Shown here in pieces: positions 42,211-53,089 of a stretch of DNA of 64,000 nt. This DNA is from Thermococcus sp. SY098 (GTDB lineage Archaea > Methanobacteriota_B > Thermococci > Thermococcales > Thermococcaceae). Location: NCBI RefSeq assembly GCF_035621495.1, contig NZ_CP141821.1:1950760-2014759 (forward strand), written 5' to 3'. Under the pieces are notes generated by a model, which did no database searches, had not been told where the DNA came from, and worked only from the letters and a program-made list of their open reading frames with translations. The position numbers and the translations under genes were made by a program. Numbering within the stretch: position 1 is the stretch's first letter; each line of letters begins with the position of its first letter.

Positions 42211-43262
42211 TTAAAAGATGAGGAATTTCCCTTTCTCCATTATCCTCTCTCCGTCAACTTCAACCGTTGGATCGAGAATGAGACAATCAAAGTGATTCAA
42301 AGCTGGAGCATCATTATCGTAGTTTGCCCCAATTGCTATATGGACTGTATTTCTGAGCTTCTCATCCTCAAGGAGCTTTCCACTCATCTTTGCTCTTGGA
42401 TTTAGTCCTATGCCAAGTTCCCCCAAATGCCATGCATTTTTAGCCAATTCTTTTTTCCCATTTTAAGCGCTCTCTTCTCAGCTTCCTTTATAGCTTCTTC
42501 AAGCTTTTTAGCTTCCTCTTTACCTTCAATCTTCTGCACAAAACCTTCTTGGACATGCACTTTTACAGGATTCTTAGGAAGTACGCTTTCTCCCCCCAAT
42601 CCCATAGTTCCATCAAAAACTATCACTCCCTCACTTTTTCCAACTGCCGGAGAAATGAATACCTCTCCAGCGGGCAAGTTGCCGCCTTTTCCAGGTTTTC
42701 TAAAATCACCGTCGTCTTTGAATGCCTTTCTTCCTTTAATGTTTACCCACAAATCTGTTCCTTTTTCAGTTGCTACATGTACTTCTTTCCCTTTATCAAG
42801 AATTTCTGCTAAGACTTGTGCCTCATACCTAAGCCTCTCATAATCAATTGGAACAGCCCTCAAATACATCTCTACAGTGATTCCAGGGCTCCAGAAGGAG
42901 CGAATCCTTTTATCCCCCCATAGAAGCTTTTCAAAAATGTGCGTATATTTTTGGTTGTCCCTGCCCACATATCCGATATTTAATCCGAATGCATCTTTGC
43001 CTAATTTTTTCTCAGTTATTGAGATCACTATGTCCGGTTCACTTTTTATAGCTTCAATTACACTTCTTTCTGCAAATTCGAGTGAGGTCTTTGGCTCTTG
43101 AATAATGATAGTAGGCTTGGCGTGAAATTCCTTAGCAGCACTGAAAAGGCTCAGCGAGATATCTAAGACTTCTCCGGGGTTAGTTATTATCAGGACTTCC
43201 TCACCTTTCTGAACATCAAGAACTTCATGCATGGCTACCTTTGAGACATCCCTTAGCTTCAT
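42211..43262 (-). pseudogene. M29-type metallo-aminopeptidase, split by a -1 frameshift
   Basis: Two reading frames make one protein of about 350 residues: an N-terminal part from ATG 43262 (stop within 42408-42410) and a C-terminal part ending at 42211. The breakpoint fits the A run at 42451-42456 (sense strand AAAAAA). One extra A would join MGKK to ELAKNAWHLGELGIGLNP without loss. The metal-binding region of M29 peptidases, with HLGELGIG, HIAIGAN and NHFDCLILD, is in the second frame, so the first product alone should be inactive. It may be a true mutation, a sequencing error, or slippage on the A run. Confidence 0.8.
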
Positions 43263-43378
43263 AGAACCACCTAAACAAGGTTTGTTTTCAGTTTTAATAA
43301 CAATTATGGAAAAGCATAATTACCTTGAGTTCCTAATTTTCTGGTGGCGCCTTTGCTGAGTATCAGTAGGTGTTAAAA

Positions 43379-44347
43379 ATGGAGAATCCACAGATTACGC
43401 TCTTTGCATATTCAAAGAATAAATTCACGGAAAAGAGGCTTGAAAGTCTCGAAGAAGTCTTTAATTACAAGGATTACCCTGTGGTGTGGGTAAACATTGA
43501 TGGTATTGCTTATCTGGACGAATTAAGGAACATCTTTGGTTTTTATGACACCTCAATAAGGTTGATCCTTCGTTCAAAAAGCAGACCAAAAGTTGAAATT
43601 TTCGGAGATTATCTGTTTATCCTCATCTATCAGGTCTATGAGTCCTCTGGAGGATTGAAAAGAGAGAAAACTGCAATATTTCTGAAGGATAACTACGTGA
43701 TAACTCTGCAGGAAGTAAAAGGTGATGTTTTTAACTCCATTAGGGAAAGCATTAGAAAAGGAGAGGGTCTTGTTAGGGAGAAAAGAGCAGATTATTTGGT
43801 TTTCCTTCTCCTCGATGCAGTGATCAACAACTATATCCCAATTTTGGATAAGATAAATGCCAAAATGGAAGCGATAGAAGATAAAATACTCCGCAACAGC
43901 GACAGAGAAATGCTCAGGAAAATTCACACAATACGCAGAAGAATCCTCTTTATGAGGCGTGCTATTTTTCCCCTGCTTGAGGTCTTTAGGGAGCTACAGC
44001 TTGAAGGTACAAGGTTCTTTGAAGAGGACATAAAGCCGTATCTTAGAGAGCTTAATGCCCACGTTCTGGAAGTTCTTGACCTAATAGAAAGCCAGCGTGA
44101 AATGGCGAATGGTCTCATAGATATTTACTACTCTACAATCTCAATGAAGATAAATGAGATCATGAGGGTATTAACAGTAATTTCCACAATTTTCATACCT
44201 CTAACCTTTATAACTGGACTATACGGCATGAACTTCCGCTACATGCCGGAGCTGACTTGGCGTTATGGATACCCTGCAGTTCTGCTGATTATGTTGATGA
44301 TATCACTTAGCATGCTCTATTATTTCAAAAGAAAAGGATGGCTTTAG
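43379..44347 (+). CDS. corA: CorA-family magnesium/cobalt transporter
   Basis: 322 residues. It has a cytoplasmic alpha/beta domain, a long helix and two C-terminal membrane helices with the pore motif YGMNF at about residue 281. It imports Mg2+ (or Co2+/Ni2+) as a pentamer. ATG 43379 follows GGTGTTAAAA; the in-frame GTG 43370 is part of that site. Confidence 0.92.
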   Translation: MENPQITLFAYSKNKFTEKRLESLEEVFNYKDYPVVWVNIDGIAYLDELRNIFGFYDTSIRLILRSKSRPKVEIFGDYLFILIYQVYESSGGLKREKTAIFLKDNYVITLQEVKGDVFNSIRESIRKGEGLVREKRADYLVFLLLDAVINNYIPILDKINAKMEAIEDKILRNSDREMLRKIHTIRRRILFMRRAIFPLLEVFRELQLEGTRFFEEDIKPYLRELNAHVLEVLDLIESQREMANGLIDIYYSTISMKINEIMRVLTVISTIFIPLTFITGLYGMNFRYMPELTWRYGYPAVLLIMLMISLSMLYYFKRKGWL

Positions 44348-45033
44348 AGATTCAGAGCAAGCTTCACAGCTTTTTCAGCTATAACATCCATCGGATCAAT
44401 TAGTGGAACTTCCAAATCCTCGGGTTTCAGTGCAACACTCACCTCAGTGCAGCCAGCTATGATGCCTTCACTCTCCTTTTCAAGCTTTTTAGCTATCTCC
44501 AGCAAGAGTTCCCTTCCAAACTCGAACTTGTTAGCTTTGATTCCCTCATAGATGCCTCTCATGACTCTCTCCTGCTCTTCCTTATTTGGTATTATCACTT
44601 TTATCCCCCTCTTTTCCAAGGCTTTCTGGTAGATTCCGCTAACCACTGTTCCTGTCGTTGCCAGCAGTCCAACCCGTTTAATCCCCAGTTGCTTAACATA
44701 TTCGGCGGTCTCCTCAATCATGTTGATTAGCGGGATGTTTATTGCTCTCTGAATCTCATCGGCGAAGAAGTGTGCTGTATTGCAGGGCATTATTATAAAA
44801 TCTGCTCCCCAGTTTTCAAGCTTTTTTGCACTGTCAATGAGTTCTGGCAAGGGGTTTTCACCTTCGCCGAGAATGTACGCTGTCCTATCGGGAATTTTTG
44901 GATTGTTGTAGATTATAATCCTCGGATGATCCTGGTCTCTTTTTGCTGGGGTTTTCAGGACTATTCTTTTAAATAACTCAACAGTTGCCATAGGGCCCAT
45001 ACCGCCAAGGATGCCTATTATTTTTTCTCCCAT
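44344..45033 (-). CDS. Aspartate/glutamate racemase family protein
   Basis: 229 residues, near the length of the Pyrococcus horikoshii aspartate racemase. The two catalytic cysteines are in [10 protein letters not shown] and [25 protein letters not shown] opens the fold. It is pyridoxal-independent. It shares an operon with the cobalamin adenosyltransferase 6 nt upstream and overlaps CorA by 4 nt (convergent). ATG 45033 follows GTGATTAAA. Confidence 0.88.
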   Translation of the reverse strand: MGEKIIGILGGMGPMATVELFKRIVLKTPAKRDQDHPRIIIYNNPKIPDRTAYILGEGENPLPELIDSAKKLENWGADFIIMPCNTAHFFADEIQRAINIPLINMIEETAEYVKQLGIKRVGLLATTGTVVSGIYQKALEKRGIKVIIPNKEEQERVMRGIYEGIKANKFEFGRELLLEIAKKLEKESEGIIAGCTEVSVALKPEDLEVPLIDPMDVIAEKAVKLALNL

Positions 45034-45038
45034 TTTAA

Positions 45039-45563
45039 TCACTCAGCTTTTGCATATCTGAGTTTGCCCTCTTTCCACTCAATATAGCGTGCCATAATAA
45101 ACAGCAAGTCGCTTAAGCGGTTGAGGTATTTTAGGGCATCTTCCCCAAATCCATATTCCAAAAGGAGCCTTGCAACTTTTCTCTCTGCCTTTCTCACAAC
45201 AGCCCTACAGACGTCAAGTTTTGCGCTCGCTATTGTTGAGCCAGGGATTACAAAGGCTTTTAGCTGAACCTCGTTCTCGAATTTTTTAATCAAGCTTTCC
45301 ATCCATTCTACTTCTTTCTCTCCAATCTTCTTGTATTTGCCTTTGCTTGCTATCTCTGCCATGAGAGAATATAAATCAATCTGAACCTTCTCTACAATGC
45401 CTCTAAGCTCCTCATCCTCAATGTAGTGCTTTGCTTCTCCAAGAAAAGAGCTCGCTTCATCAATTGTTCCGTTGGCTTCGATGATTGGGGAGAACTTTGC
45501 CAGTCTTTCTCCAGTAAAGATTCCAGTGGTTCCTTTATCACCAGTTCTTGTTGTAATTGGCAT
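45039..45563 (-). CDS. ATP:cob(I)alamin adenosyltransferase (PduO type)
   Basis: 174 residues with the PduO/MMAB signature [29 protein letters not shown] and the C-terminal [12 protein letters not shown]. It transfers adenosine from ATP to corrinoid to form coenzyme B12. The ribosome binding site is TTGGTGATCAT. Confidence 0.92.
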   Translation of the reverse strand: MPITTRTGDKGTTGIFTGERLAKFSPIIEANGTIDEASSFLGEAKHYIEDEELRGIVEKVQIDLYSLMAEIASKGKYKKIGEKEVEWMESLIKKFENEVQLKAFVIPGSTIASAKLDVCRAVVRKAERKVARLLLEYGFGEDALKYLNRLSDLLFIMARYIEWKEGKLRYAKAE

Positions 45564-45674
45564 ATGATCACCAAGTTTAGTTGAAAGCCTTGATCTTTTT
45601 ATTCCTTTTGTTGCTTTTTTGTTGTCTAATGCAGCTGTATATACACTGCTGGTGATACAAAAACATTGGGAAAA

Positions 45675-45684
45675 GTTATTTATA
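45675..45684 (+). promoter_or_regulatory. TATA box of the large secreted protein gene, near palindrome TGTATATACA
   Basis: TTATTTATAC-like element about 38 nt before ATG 45717. A perfect 10-bp palindrome TGTATATACA lies upstream at 45636-45645. Confidence 0.45.
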
Positions 45685-45716
45685 CTTAGGAGCGTTTTTA
45701 AAATTTTGGTGATGCT

Positions 45717-47780
45717 ATGAAGAGGTGGAGTCTGTTTTTGATTATTGTAATGATTTTGAGCATAGTCCCAGTAAGTACAATAGGCTTTGTGAATGCAGCG
45801 ACGTATGTTCCAATACCAGAAATACAGGGGTACAGTAGTAGCTCACCTTATGTGGGACAAACAGTGATTACGACTGGTGTGGTAACAGCAGTTGCTTCAA
45901 AAGGATTTTTCATACAAAACGGAACAGGTCCTTGGACAGGAATTTATGTGTACTTGGGCTCAACACCTTCGGTCCAAATTGGAGACCTTGTAGAGGTTAG
46001 AGGGTATGTCAAGGAATACTATGGATTAACTGAAATTTCGGTTAATCCCAAATATGGGGATTATGTTAAGGTACTTGGCACGGCACCGGTGCCAGAGCCG
46101 GTTACCCTCCCATCAGGAAATGTTTCACAAGAGCAATGGGAAAGTGTTTTGGTAAAGGTCGTTGGTGTTACGGTGGTTGATCCAGACTTGGGTTATGGTG
46201 AGTGGCTTGTTGACGATGGAAGCGGCCCAGTTAGGATAGACGATTTAATTTATAGATACACCCCCGAATATGGGCAGAAGTTTGACTATATAATTGGTCC
46301 AGTTTATTATTCCTATGGTAACTTTAAGATTGAGCCAAGAGGACCAGAGGACCTAAAGGAGTACATTCCAGAGATAAAAATTGCTGAACTCAATGTAGAT
46401 AGATCCCTTGTTAAAGGTGTTCCAGCACCAATTAGTGTTCTTATAAAGAACGACGGTATATTCAGTGAAAATGTAACATTACTTATTTATGCAAATGATG
46501 AAATCCTGTTAAATACAAGCCTAATTTTGGATCCAGGGATGAACTATTCCACAACCATTACATGGACTCCATCATCCACTGGGGATGCAGTAATAAGAGC
46601 CGAAATTGTTGGATATGATGAAAAATATGTCCCTGTTACTGTATATGAGAATCCACAGACTGTGGCGTTTACCATTGTAACATACTACCACTACCGTTAT
46701 GAGAAGTATTGGACGATCCTTTCTCCGCTTTATGAGCAGTTTGATGCATTGATAACCGAGCTCCAGCAGTATAATGTTGACTTAGGCCCTCTTCAAGATG
46801 AGATAGAAAAAATTGAAAGCAACATGCAGCAGATAAATGAAGAATACTCAAAGTATGAAAGTCTCAAGATATATACAAGGAATGGTTATTATCTTCCACT
46901 TATGCCACACATAAGAAAAGCAGCGCTGTTAAGTAGGGAAACAATCTCAATGATTAACGACGTGCTTCCACTCCTGAACTCAACTCTCGAACAAGTTAAA
47001 GCAATGATTCAACAGCAGCAGAATGTAACTGGTGGAAATGAAACGACAGTGCAGAATGTCACCGTGACAGTTCCAAAGCTTGTTAAGGTTCTCATAGACT
47101 CGGGACACAACCAGTACTATAATGACGAAAAAATGAGCAGTTTGATAAACAAAATTGAAGAAGAGCTTGGCTGGAAAGTTGAGATCAACCGTGGAACACT
47201 AACAAGCGAAAAGCTCCAGGAGTACAACATTCTCATTATAACAAACCCAAGGACTGACATAACTGATGAAGAAGCACAGGCAATTAAAGAATTCGTTAAG
47301 AACGGGGGAGGGTTGCTGATACTTGGAGACTGGTACAAATACGTGAACACAAAGAGCTTGAACAAAGTTGTTGAAGAATTTGGCATCAGATTCAATAAGG
47401 ATGAGCTCATGGATAATGACCGCAACACCGGAAGGCCGTACTTCCCACTTGTTGGTGAATTCAACTTTGAGCACCCAGCAACTAAATTCCTCAACGAGAC
47501 ATCAGAACTCTATTACAACGGTGACACGCTTGATGTCTCTGGAGATGTGGTCTGGCTCATCAGAGGCTATGACAGCTCATATGCCGTTGATCCGACAGGA
47601 AAGGTTACAAAGGAAAAAGGGTCCAAGCCAATAGTTGCAGCGGCAGTTGAAGTTGGAGAAGGCAGAATTGTAGCCTATGGCTCAAGCAAGGCAATAAGTG
47701 ATGACTACTATGGCAGATATATTACAACAAACTGGCCGTTCATTAAGGGAGTACTTCTCTGGCTTGCAGGGGAGATTTGA
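45717..47780 (+). CDS. Large secreted multidomain protein (OB-fold, CARDB-like, coiled coil, GATase-like)
   Basis: 687 residues. A signal peptide (about 1-27) leads an OB-fold domain (about 35-215) like those of secreted nuclease-associated proteins. A CARDB-like beta domain (about 220-310) follows, then a coiled-coil region (about 340-430). The C-terminal alpha/beta domain (about 440-687) has VLIDSGHNQYY and EFVKNGGGLLILGDWY, like DUF4350/GATase folds. There is no C-terminal membrane anchor. The function is unknown; binding surface DNA or polysaccharide is possible. It has its own TATA box and a T-rich terminator. Confidence 0.75.
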   Translation: MKRWSLFLIIVMILSIVPVSTIGFVNAATYVPIPEIQGYSSSSPYVGQTVITTGVVTAVASKGFFIQNGTGPWTGIYVYLGSTPSVQIGDLVEVRGYVKEYYGLTEISVNPKYGDYVKVLGTAPVPEPVTLPSGNVSQEQWESVLVKVVGVTVVDPDLGYGEWLVDDGSGPVRIDDLIYRYTPEYGQKFDYIIGPVYYSYGNFKIEPRGPEDLKEYIPEIKIAELNVDRSLVKGVPAPISVLIKNDGIFSENVTLLIYANDEILLNTSLILDPGMNYSTTITWTPSSTGDAVIRAEIVGYDEKYVPVTVYENPQTVAFTIVTYYHYRYEKYWTILSPLYEQFDALITELQQYNVDLGPLQDEIEKIESNMQQINEEYSKYESLKIYTRNGYYLPLMPHIRKAALLSRETISMINDVLPLLNSTLEQVKAMIQQQQNVTGGNETTVQNVTVTVPKLVKVLIDSGHNQYYNDEKMSSLINKIEEELGWKVEINRGTLTSEKLQEYNILIITNPRTDITDEEAQAIKEFVKNGGGLLILGDWYKYVNTKSLNKVVEEFGIRFNKDELMDNDRNTGRPYFPLVGEFNFEHPATKFLNETSELYYNGDTLDVSGDVVWLIRGYDSSYAVDPTGKVTKEKGSKPIVAAAVEVGEGRIVAYGSSKAISDDYYGRYITTNWPFIKGVLLWLAGEI

Positions 47781-47808
47781 TTCTTTACTTTTTATTTTTA
47801 TTTTCCAT
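47781..47808 (+). terminator. T-rich terminator after the large secreted protein
   Basis: A run of T tracts broken by single A or C bases follows the stop codon. Confidence 0.45.
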
Positions 47809-47884
47809 TTCAACATTCATCGAAGCGAAATGATTTTATATTTAAGGATTGTACTTTTCTATGCATGGATGAGAGGTGAAGGCT

Positions 47885-49303
47885 ATGCATGAACTTGTTG
47901 AGTTTGCTGTTGAAAAAGCTTTGGAGCTTGGAGCAGAATATGCAGAGGCAAGGTTTGAGGAGCATAGTGGGGTAAATATCGTCATGAAGAACGGCAATCC
48001 AGAAGGAGTAGGTATAAGAGCCGACAGGGGAATTGGAGTCAGGGTTCTTGTAAATGGGGGAATGGGATTTGCATCAACAAACATCCTCACAAAGGAAAAC
48101 GTTGGCGAAGCTGTTAAGAAAGCCATTAAGCTTGCAAAGGCTGCTTCAAAAGTTAGAAACATACCAATAAAGTTCAGCGAAGAGAGGTTTCATGAGGTTT
48201 ACTACGAAGTAAGAATGAAGAAGGACTTCAGGGACTATTCCGGGGAGGAAAAGATGGAGTACCTAAGGCTCATTGAGGAGGAAGTTCTGAACAGTGGGAT
48301 CAAAGTCCCAATGAGATTCTTGAGCTACCAAGACTGGATTGCCCACAAGTATTTCGTCAACAATGAGGGGGCAAAAGTTGAGAGCGTCATTCCAAGGGTT
48401 TCAATAACATACAATTTAGTTGTTTTTGAGGAGGGTCAAGTTGAGCAGGCTCCGTTCGTTCAGACTGCTTTTACAGGTGGTCTTGAGCTTATTGAGAGAG
48501 CAGAGCCATGGAAGAAAGCATTAAGTGATGTTAAAGCCTTGCAAAGGCTAATAAAAGAAGGAAAGAAGCTACCAGAAGGGAAGGTTGATGTTGTTATAAG
48601 CCCAGAAGTTGCAGGAATAGCTGTTCATGAGAGCGTTGGACATCCATATGAAGCGGATAGGATTTTTGGGAGGGAAGCAGCGCAAGCTGGAGAAAGCTTT
48701 GTTAAGCCAGATATGTTAGGAGAGAGAATTGGAAGCGAGGCAGTAACTGTTATTGAAGACCCAACGATACCAAACAGCTGGGGTTTCTACTTGTATGATG
48801 ATGAAGGCGTCAAAGCTCGTCCAAGGTACCTAATCAAAGATGGAATAATAACTGAGTTCTTAATGAATAGGGAATATGCTTATTACTTAGGTACTAATTC
48901 TAATGCTGCAGCAAGGGCGATAAACTACGACAGAGAGCCCATAGTGAGAATGGCCAACACATACTTGGCTCCAGGCGATTATTCCTTTGAGGAGCTGATT
49001 GAAGATGTAAAGCTTGGTGTTTACATGGTCTCTTTTAACGAATGGAACATTGACGACAGGAGATACCAGCAGAGATATATTGGCAGAGAAGCTTACCTGA
49101 TTGAAAATGGTGAGATAAAACATCCAGTAAGGAGACCTATTCTTGAGATTACAACAAAAGGTCTGTGGAGCAGTGTTGATGCAGTAGGAAAAGAGGTTGA
49201 ATTCTATCCGGGAACATGCGGAAAAGGTGAACCTGGTCAAGGAGTTCCAGTATGGATGGGGGGAGCAAGCGCAAGACTTAGGGACGTTGTATTGAGGAGG
49301 TGA
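47885..49303 (+). CDS. tldD: TldD-family metalloprotease subunit
   Basis: 472 residues with the metal-binding HESVGHPYEADR (HExxxH). The C-terminal GTCGKGEPGQGVPVWMGG is typical of TldD. With TldE it forms a heterodimeric protease acting on small or modified peptides. ATG 47885 follows GAGGTGAAGGCT; the in-frame GTG 47876 is part of the ribosome binding site. Confidence 0.95.
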   Translation: MHELVEFAVEKALELGAEYAEARFEEHSGVNIVMKNGNPEGVGIRADRGIGVRVLVNGGMGFASTNILTKENVGEAVKKAIKLAKAASKVRNIPIKFSEERFHEVYYEVRMKKDFRDYSGEEKMEYLRLIEEEVLNSGIKVPMRFLSYQDWIAHKYFVNNEGAKVESVIPRVSITYNLVVFEEGQVEQAPFVQTAFTGGLELIERAEPWKKALSDVKALQRLIKEGKKLPEGKVDVVISPEVAGIAVHESVGHPYEADRIFGREAAQAGESFVKPDMLGERIGSEAVTVIEDPTIPNSWGFYLYDDEGVKARPRYLIKDGIITEFLMNREYAYYLGTNSNAAARAINYDREPIVRMANTYLAPGDYSFEELIEDVKLGVYMVSFNEWNIDDRRYQQRYIGREAYLIENGEIKHPVRRPILEITTKGLWSSVDAVGKEVEFYPGTCGKGEPGQGVPVWMGGASARLRDVVLRR

Positions 49304-49307
49304 GAGG

Positions 49308-50633
49308 ATGTTTGATGTTAATGAGCTCATTTTAAAGAAGGCCAAAGAGATTGGCTTTGGAGACGTTGTTGTTCTATCATATGAGACACAGAGAAGACAG
49401 GTCAGATTTGCAAACAATGAGATTACCGTCGCTAAAAACTGGCACTATCAGAAATCTGCAATTTTTGCTGAATATGAAAAGAGGCTTGTCTCGACAGAGC
49501 TCACAACCCTTGATGAAAAAACAATCGAAAAGACATTGAAAATGCTCTTCAAGACGGCAAAGGCGATGGAGCCAAAGAAGGACTATTACGGCATAGCAGA
49601 AGGTCCATTTGAATATAAAGACATTCCAGAGACTTTTGACAAAAAGATTGTTGAACTTGATGAGCCGAATGAATACGTTGAGATTGCCATAAACTCAGCA
49701 TTGGAAGAAGGTGCTAAGAGGGTTGCTGGAGTTCTCTATACGGATTACAATAAGCTCTACTTAACGACGAGCAACAATGTTGAGGCTTTTGATGAAGGGA
49801 CGGGGATAGAAATCAGTGTTAGGGCTTTCGTCGATGAGCTATCAAGCGGACATGGGACGAACTCAGTTAGAGTTTTGAAAAAGTTCGACCCGGAAAGTGC
49901 TGGAAGAAAGGCTGGAGAGATAGCAAAGCTTGCCGTTAATCCGGAAGAGGGAGAGGCTGGCAAATACGACGTCATTTTTGACCCCTTAGCATTCGCAAAT
50001 CTGCTTTCATACATGAGCTTCATGACATCAGCTTTTGCTGTTGAAGCAGGATTCAGCTTTTTAGTTGGCAAGCTTGGACAGAAGGTTGCGAGCGAGGGCA
50101 TCGTTTTGAAGGATGTAGGAAACATGCCAAACGCTTATGGAACGAGGAAATTTGATGACGAGGGTGTTCCAACTCAAGAAACAACGATAATCGAAAACGG
50201 GGTTTTAAAGACCTATCTCCTTAACACAAGCCTTGCGAGAAAATACAGCACTAAAACAACAGCTAACGCAGGTCTAACAATGCCAAGAGCTTGGAACATC
50301 TACCTTGAGGCTGGGGACTACTCAAAAGAAGAGCTCTTCAGCGAGGTCAGGAGGGGAATCTACATAACAAACGTTTGGTACACAAGGTTCCAGAACTATG
50401 TTGCCGGTGACTTCTCGACGATTCCAAGGGATGGAGCGTTCTTAATTGAAAATGGTGAGATCGTTAAGCCGATAAGGAACATCCGCGTAAGCGACAACTT
50501 CCAGCGCATCTTGGGGAGCATAGCTGCCTTAGGAAAAGAACTCTACCATATCCACTGGTGGGAAGTTAGAACGCCAGTATTCACCCCTTATGTTCTGGTT
50601 AAAGATGTTGGCATAACGAAGGCTACAAAGTGA
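49308..50633 (+). CDS. tldE: TldE/PmbA-family protease subunit
   Basis: 441 residues, a homologue of TldD without the HExxxH site, as expected for the partner subunit. FDDEGVPTQETTIIENGVLKTYLLN and NAGLTMPRAWNIY match the family. The gene begins 4 nt after the TldD stop, with GAGGTGAGAGG as ribosome binding site. Confidence 0.93.
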   Translation: MFDVNELILKKAKEIGFGDVVVLSYETQRRQVRFANNEITVAKNWHYQKSAIFAEYEKRLVSTELTTLDEKTIEKTLKMLFKTAKAMEPKKDYYGIAEGPFEYKDIPETFDKKIVELDEPNEYVEIAINSALEEGAKRVAGVLYTDYNKLYLTTSNNVEAFDEGTGIEISVRAFVDELSSGHGTNSVRVLKKFDPESAGRKAGEIAKLAVNPEEGEAGKYDVIFDPLAFANLLSYMSFMTSAFAVEAGFSFLVGKLGQKVASEGIVLKDVGNMPNAYGTRKFDDEGVPTQETTIIENGVLKTYLLNTSLARKYSTKTTANAGLTMPRAWNIYLEAGDYSKEELFSEVRRGIYITNVWYTRFQNYVAGDFSTIPRDGAFLIENGEIVKPIRNIRVSDNFQRILGSIAALGKELYHIHWWEVRTPVFTPYVLVKDVGITKATK

Positions 50634-50650
50634 TCTCTTTTCTTTTTTCT
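50634..50650. terminator. T-rich stretch between convergent TldE and ASCH genes
   Basis: CTCTTTTCTTTTTTCTT after the plus-strand stop; it would work for the plus-strand transcript and is A-rich in the other direction. Confidence 0.4.
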
Positions 50651-51222
50651 TAAATTATTCCTTTAGCATAAAGCTCATGATAAGCTTTCAGCAATGCGTC
50701 TCTAACCCTCTTTGGCCCATATCTCTTCACTGCGGCTTTTAATCCTTCCTCATGGACTTTTTTCACAATTAAGTCAATATCTGGAGAAATTTTCAGGTTG
50801 TTTTCGACATAAAGCTTGGCTATCTCATAGGGGTCTCTGTAATTCAAGCCCTTGAGCCATTTTAGGGGTACTCCCTCTTTGAACTGTTTTATAACTTCAA
50901 ACTCAATGATCGTAATTTCATCATCTCCGTAAAGCTCTCCGTAAATTTTGTTTAAGACCCTTAAAAGCTCTCTAACGTCTTTAAAACCATCCCTCTTTGC
51001 ATCCTCGTTGGTGAGATCTTTGACCTTCTTTTTTGTGATGCCTTTTATCTTAGCTTTAGCTATTGCTGTATCGCTTGGGGTTATGACTATGTAAACCTCG
51101 CTACCCTCTTCGGCTTCATATTTTCCATATCTAATTGTTGTGACTTTCTTCCCCTTCAAAATACGCTCTTTGTATGCATTATCTATCAGCATGAACTTCC
51201 TTATTTGAATCGTCTTTGCCAC
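50650..51222 (-). CDS. ASCH-domain protein with C-terminal helical extension
   Basis: 190 residues. The first 110 are a PUA-like ASCH domain ([25 protein letters not shown]), thought to bind RNA. The last 70 are a helical extension. The GTG start lies 44 nt inside the HAD gene, behind GAGGTGCTGAACA, so the two genes are coupled. ATG 51192 is an alternative start. Confidence 0.8.
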   Translation of the reverse strand: MAKTIQIRKFMLIDNAYKERILKGKKVTTIRYGKYEAEEGSEVYIVITPSDTAIAKAKIKGITKKKVKDLTNEDAKRDGFKDVRELLRVLNKIYGELYGDDEITIIEFEVIKQFKEGVPLKWLKGLNYRDPYEIAKLYVENNLKISPDIDLIVKKVHEEGLKAAVKRYGPKRVRDALLKAYHELYAKGII

Positions 51223-51907
51223 TGTTCAGCACCTCTATTATTTTCGGAACGTCAAGCAGATCGGTGATTTCATAGTCTGCGTATTCTCTGTATTCCTCTT
51301 CTCTGTTTGCATACTTTCCATAGCGGAACCAGACTGTATGCATGCCCACGCTTTTTGCTCCATAAATATCTGAATAAAGCCTGTCTCCGACCATTACAGC
51401 TTCTTGAGCTTTAACTTCAAATATTCTAAGTGCTTTCTGGAAAATCTTTGGATGCGGCTTCTTAACTCCCTCAAAGTCGGATATAACAACATGCTCAAAG
51501 AAATCATCTAAATCCAAGCGCAGAATTTTTTCCCACTGCTTTATTGGGTCTCCGTCTGTTATTATGCCGAGCCTCAAACCCATCTCCCGAAGCTTAAGGA
51601 GGGTTTTCCTCACATGCCTCACTTCTCTTAGATAAGCGAATTTTGTATTGTGGTAAGCAATTACCCCAGCAGCGACCCACTTTGGATTGTACTTTAAATC
51701 CAAACGCCTAAGGAGGTAGTCAAAGTGCCTTGGAAAGTTGCTTCCATACTCGTTAATGAGTTCTAAAAGCTCGCTATATGCGGTATCAAAATCAACTGGC
51801 ATGCCATGTCGGATCATGTTTTCTATTGCATTTTTCCTTGCCATTTCGGCAAGTTTTGTTGTATCAGCTATCGTATCATCTAAATCAAAGAATACAACCT
51901 TAATCAT
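51179..51907 (-). CDS. HAD-superfamily hydrolase (TIGR02253-like)
   Basis: 242 residues. Nucleophile motif [13 protein letters not shown] near residue 7, motif [10 protein letters not shown], and motif [16 protein letters not shown]. It resembles the magnesium-dependent phosphatase PH1421 of Pyrococcus horikoshii. Its substrate is unknown. It ends 44 nt inside the ASCH gene. Confidence 0.9.
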   Translation of the reverse strand: MIKVVFFDLDDTIADTTKLAEMARKNAIENMIRHGMPVDFDTAYSELLELINEYGSNFPRHFDYLLRRLDLKYNPKWVAAGVIAYHNTKFAYLREVRHVRKTLLKLREMGLRLGIITDGDPIKQWEKILRLDLDDFFEHVVISDFEGVKKPHPKIFQKALRIFEVKAQEAVMVGDRLYSDIYGAKSVGMHTVWFRYGKYANREEEYREYADYEITDLLDVPKIIEVLNSGKDDSNKEVHADR

Positions 51908-51941
51908 ACCCCTCCCCGTTTCGTTTTTGACAACGATATAT

Positions 51942-52337
51942 TTAACCTTTCCCGATGTCCAGATACAGTTTCTTTTGCTGTGCTTCTTTTCTCTTCAATT
52001 CTTGGAAGTATTCATCTTCACGAATAAGCTCTTCAAGCAGATCCTCAAGCTTCCATGTGAGTGAAGTTGGCGTCGTGGTTGCAAAGATTATTTTTCCGAG
52101 GTTTAAGGACTTTATTTTGGCTAAAACTTCCTTAATTTGAGGATTTTTAAGATCGTGCATTAGAATGAACTTTTTGAGATGCCAGTTGCATGAACCTTCA
52201 AGCTCTTCCGCTTTCTCCACTATGCTCTGCACACTCCAGTCCTTGCAGTACTGGGGAATTTCATAAACTTTCAGCTCACTAAGCATTTCTCTGATTTTCT
52301 TAACTTCATTCTCGTCAAATCCAATCAAAAATATCAT
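51942..52337 (-). CDS. DUF3783 protein
   Basis: 131 residues, a small alpha/beta domain with [27 protein letters not shown] and a charged C-terminal helix, matching DUF3783. The function is unknown. It overlaps the Sir2 gene by 4 nt (ATGA), so it is co-transcribed with it. Confidence 0.8.
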   Translation of the reverse strand: MIFLIGFDENEVKKIREMLSELKVYEIPQYCKDWSVQSIVEKAEELEGSCNWHLKKFILMHDLKNPQIKEVLAKIKSLNLGKIIFATTTPTSLTWKLEDLLEELIREDEYFQELKRKEAQQKKLYLDIGKG

Positions 52338-53089
52338 CCTCTCAGCTCCTCAACTTTTTTCAAAAGCTCTTCCATAGCCTCTCCAGCTTTTCCCCTTATG
52401 AAGATGTCAGCTATTGGTGTGATGCCGCTTTCACTTGGATTGATTTCAATCACATAACCGCCATTATCTTTGACTATATAGGGTATGTATGCCGCTGGAA
52501 ATACCTGTCCGCTCGTACCTATAACTAAACACACATCGGCTCTCCTCGCTAAGTTGAATGCTTTACTCAAAGCACCTTCAGGCAAAGCCTCTCCGAACCA
52601 AACGACATCTGGTCTTAAAAGAGAGCCGCACTTTGGACATTTGGGTAACTCTTCATCCTCAAGGAACTTTTCAAGTCTTCCGCTTTCTTTGAGATTCTCT
52701 CTGTAATCACAACGTATGCACTTGACCCTAAAGATGTTACCGTGCAACTCGATGATGTTTTTGTTCCCAGCTTCTCTGTGCAGATCATCAACATTCTGGG
52801 TTATAACGGCTTTGAGAATCCCCATCCTCTCAAGTTCAGCCAGAGCTAAGTGGGCTTTGTTTGGTTTAGCTTTTGATATAATCCTCATCCTCCATCTGTA
52901 AAACTCCCACACAAGCTTTGGATTTCTGGCAAAAGCTTCAGGTGTGGCGAGTTCTTCCGGGCGGTACCGCTTCCACAGTCCGTTCTTCCCTCTAAACGTA
53001 GGAATTCCGCTCTCAGCACTTATTCCCGCTCCAGTGAAAGCTATTAAAAACCTTGAACGTGCAATTATTTTTGCAGCCTCCTCTATCAT
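52334..53089 (-). CDS. cobB: NAD-dependent protein deacylase (Sir2/CobB)
   Basis: 251 residues. It has the NAD motif [17 protein letters not shown], the catalytic QNVDDLH and ELHGN, and the zinc pairs CIRCDY and CPKCG. It removes acyl groups from lysine, for example on chromatin protein Alba. ATG 53089 gives the normal length; the longer reading from 53152 runs through the probable promoter (TTTTAAAGCC). Confidence 0.9.
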   Translation of the reverse strand: MIEEAAKIIARSRFLIAFTGAGISAESGIPTFRGKNGLWKRYRPEELATPEAFARNPKLVWEFYRWRMRIISKAKPNKAHLALAELERMGILKAVITQNVDDLHREAGNKNIIELHGNIFRVKCIRCDYRENLKESGRLEKFLEDEELPKCPKCGSLLRPDVVWFGEALPEGALSKAFNLARRADVCLVIGTSGQVFPAAYIPYIVKDNGGYVIEINPSESGITPIADIFIRGKAGEAMEELLKKVEELRG

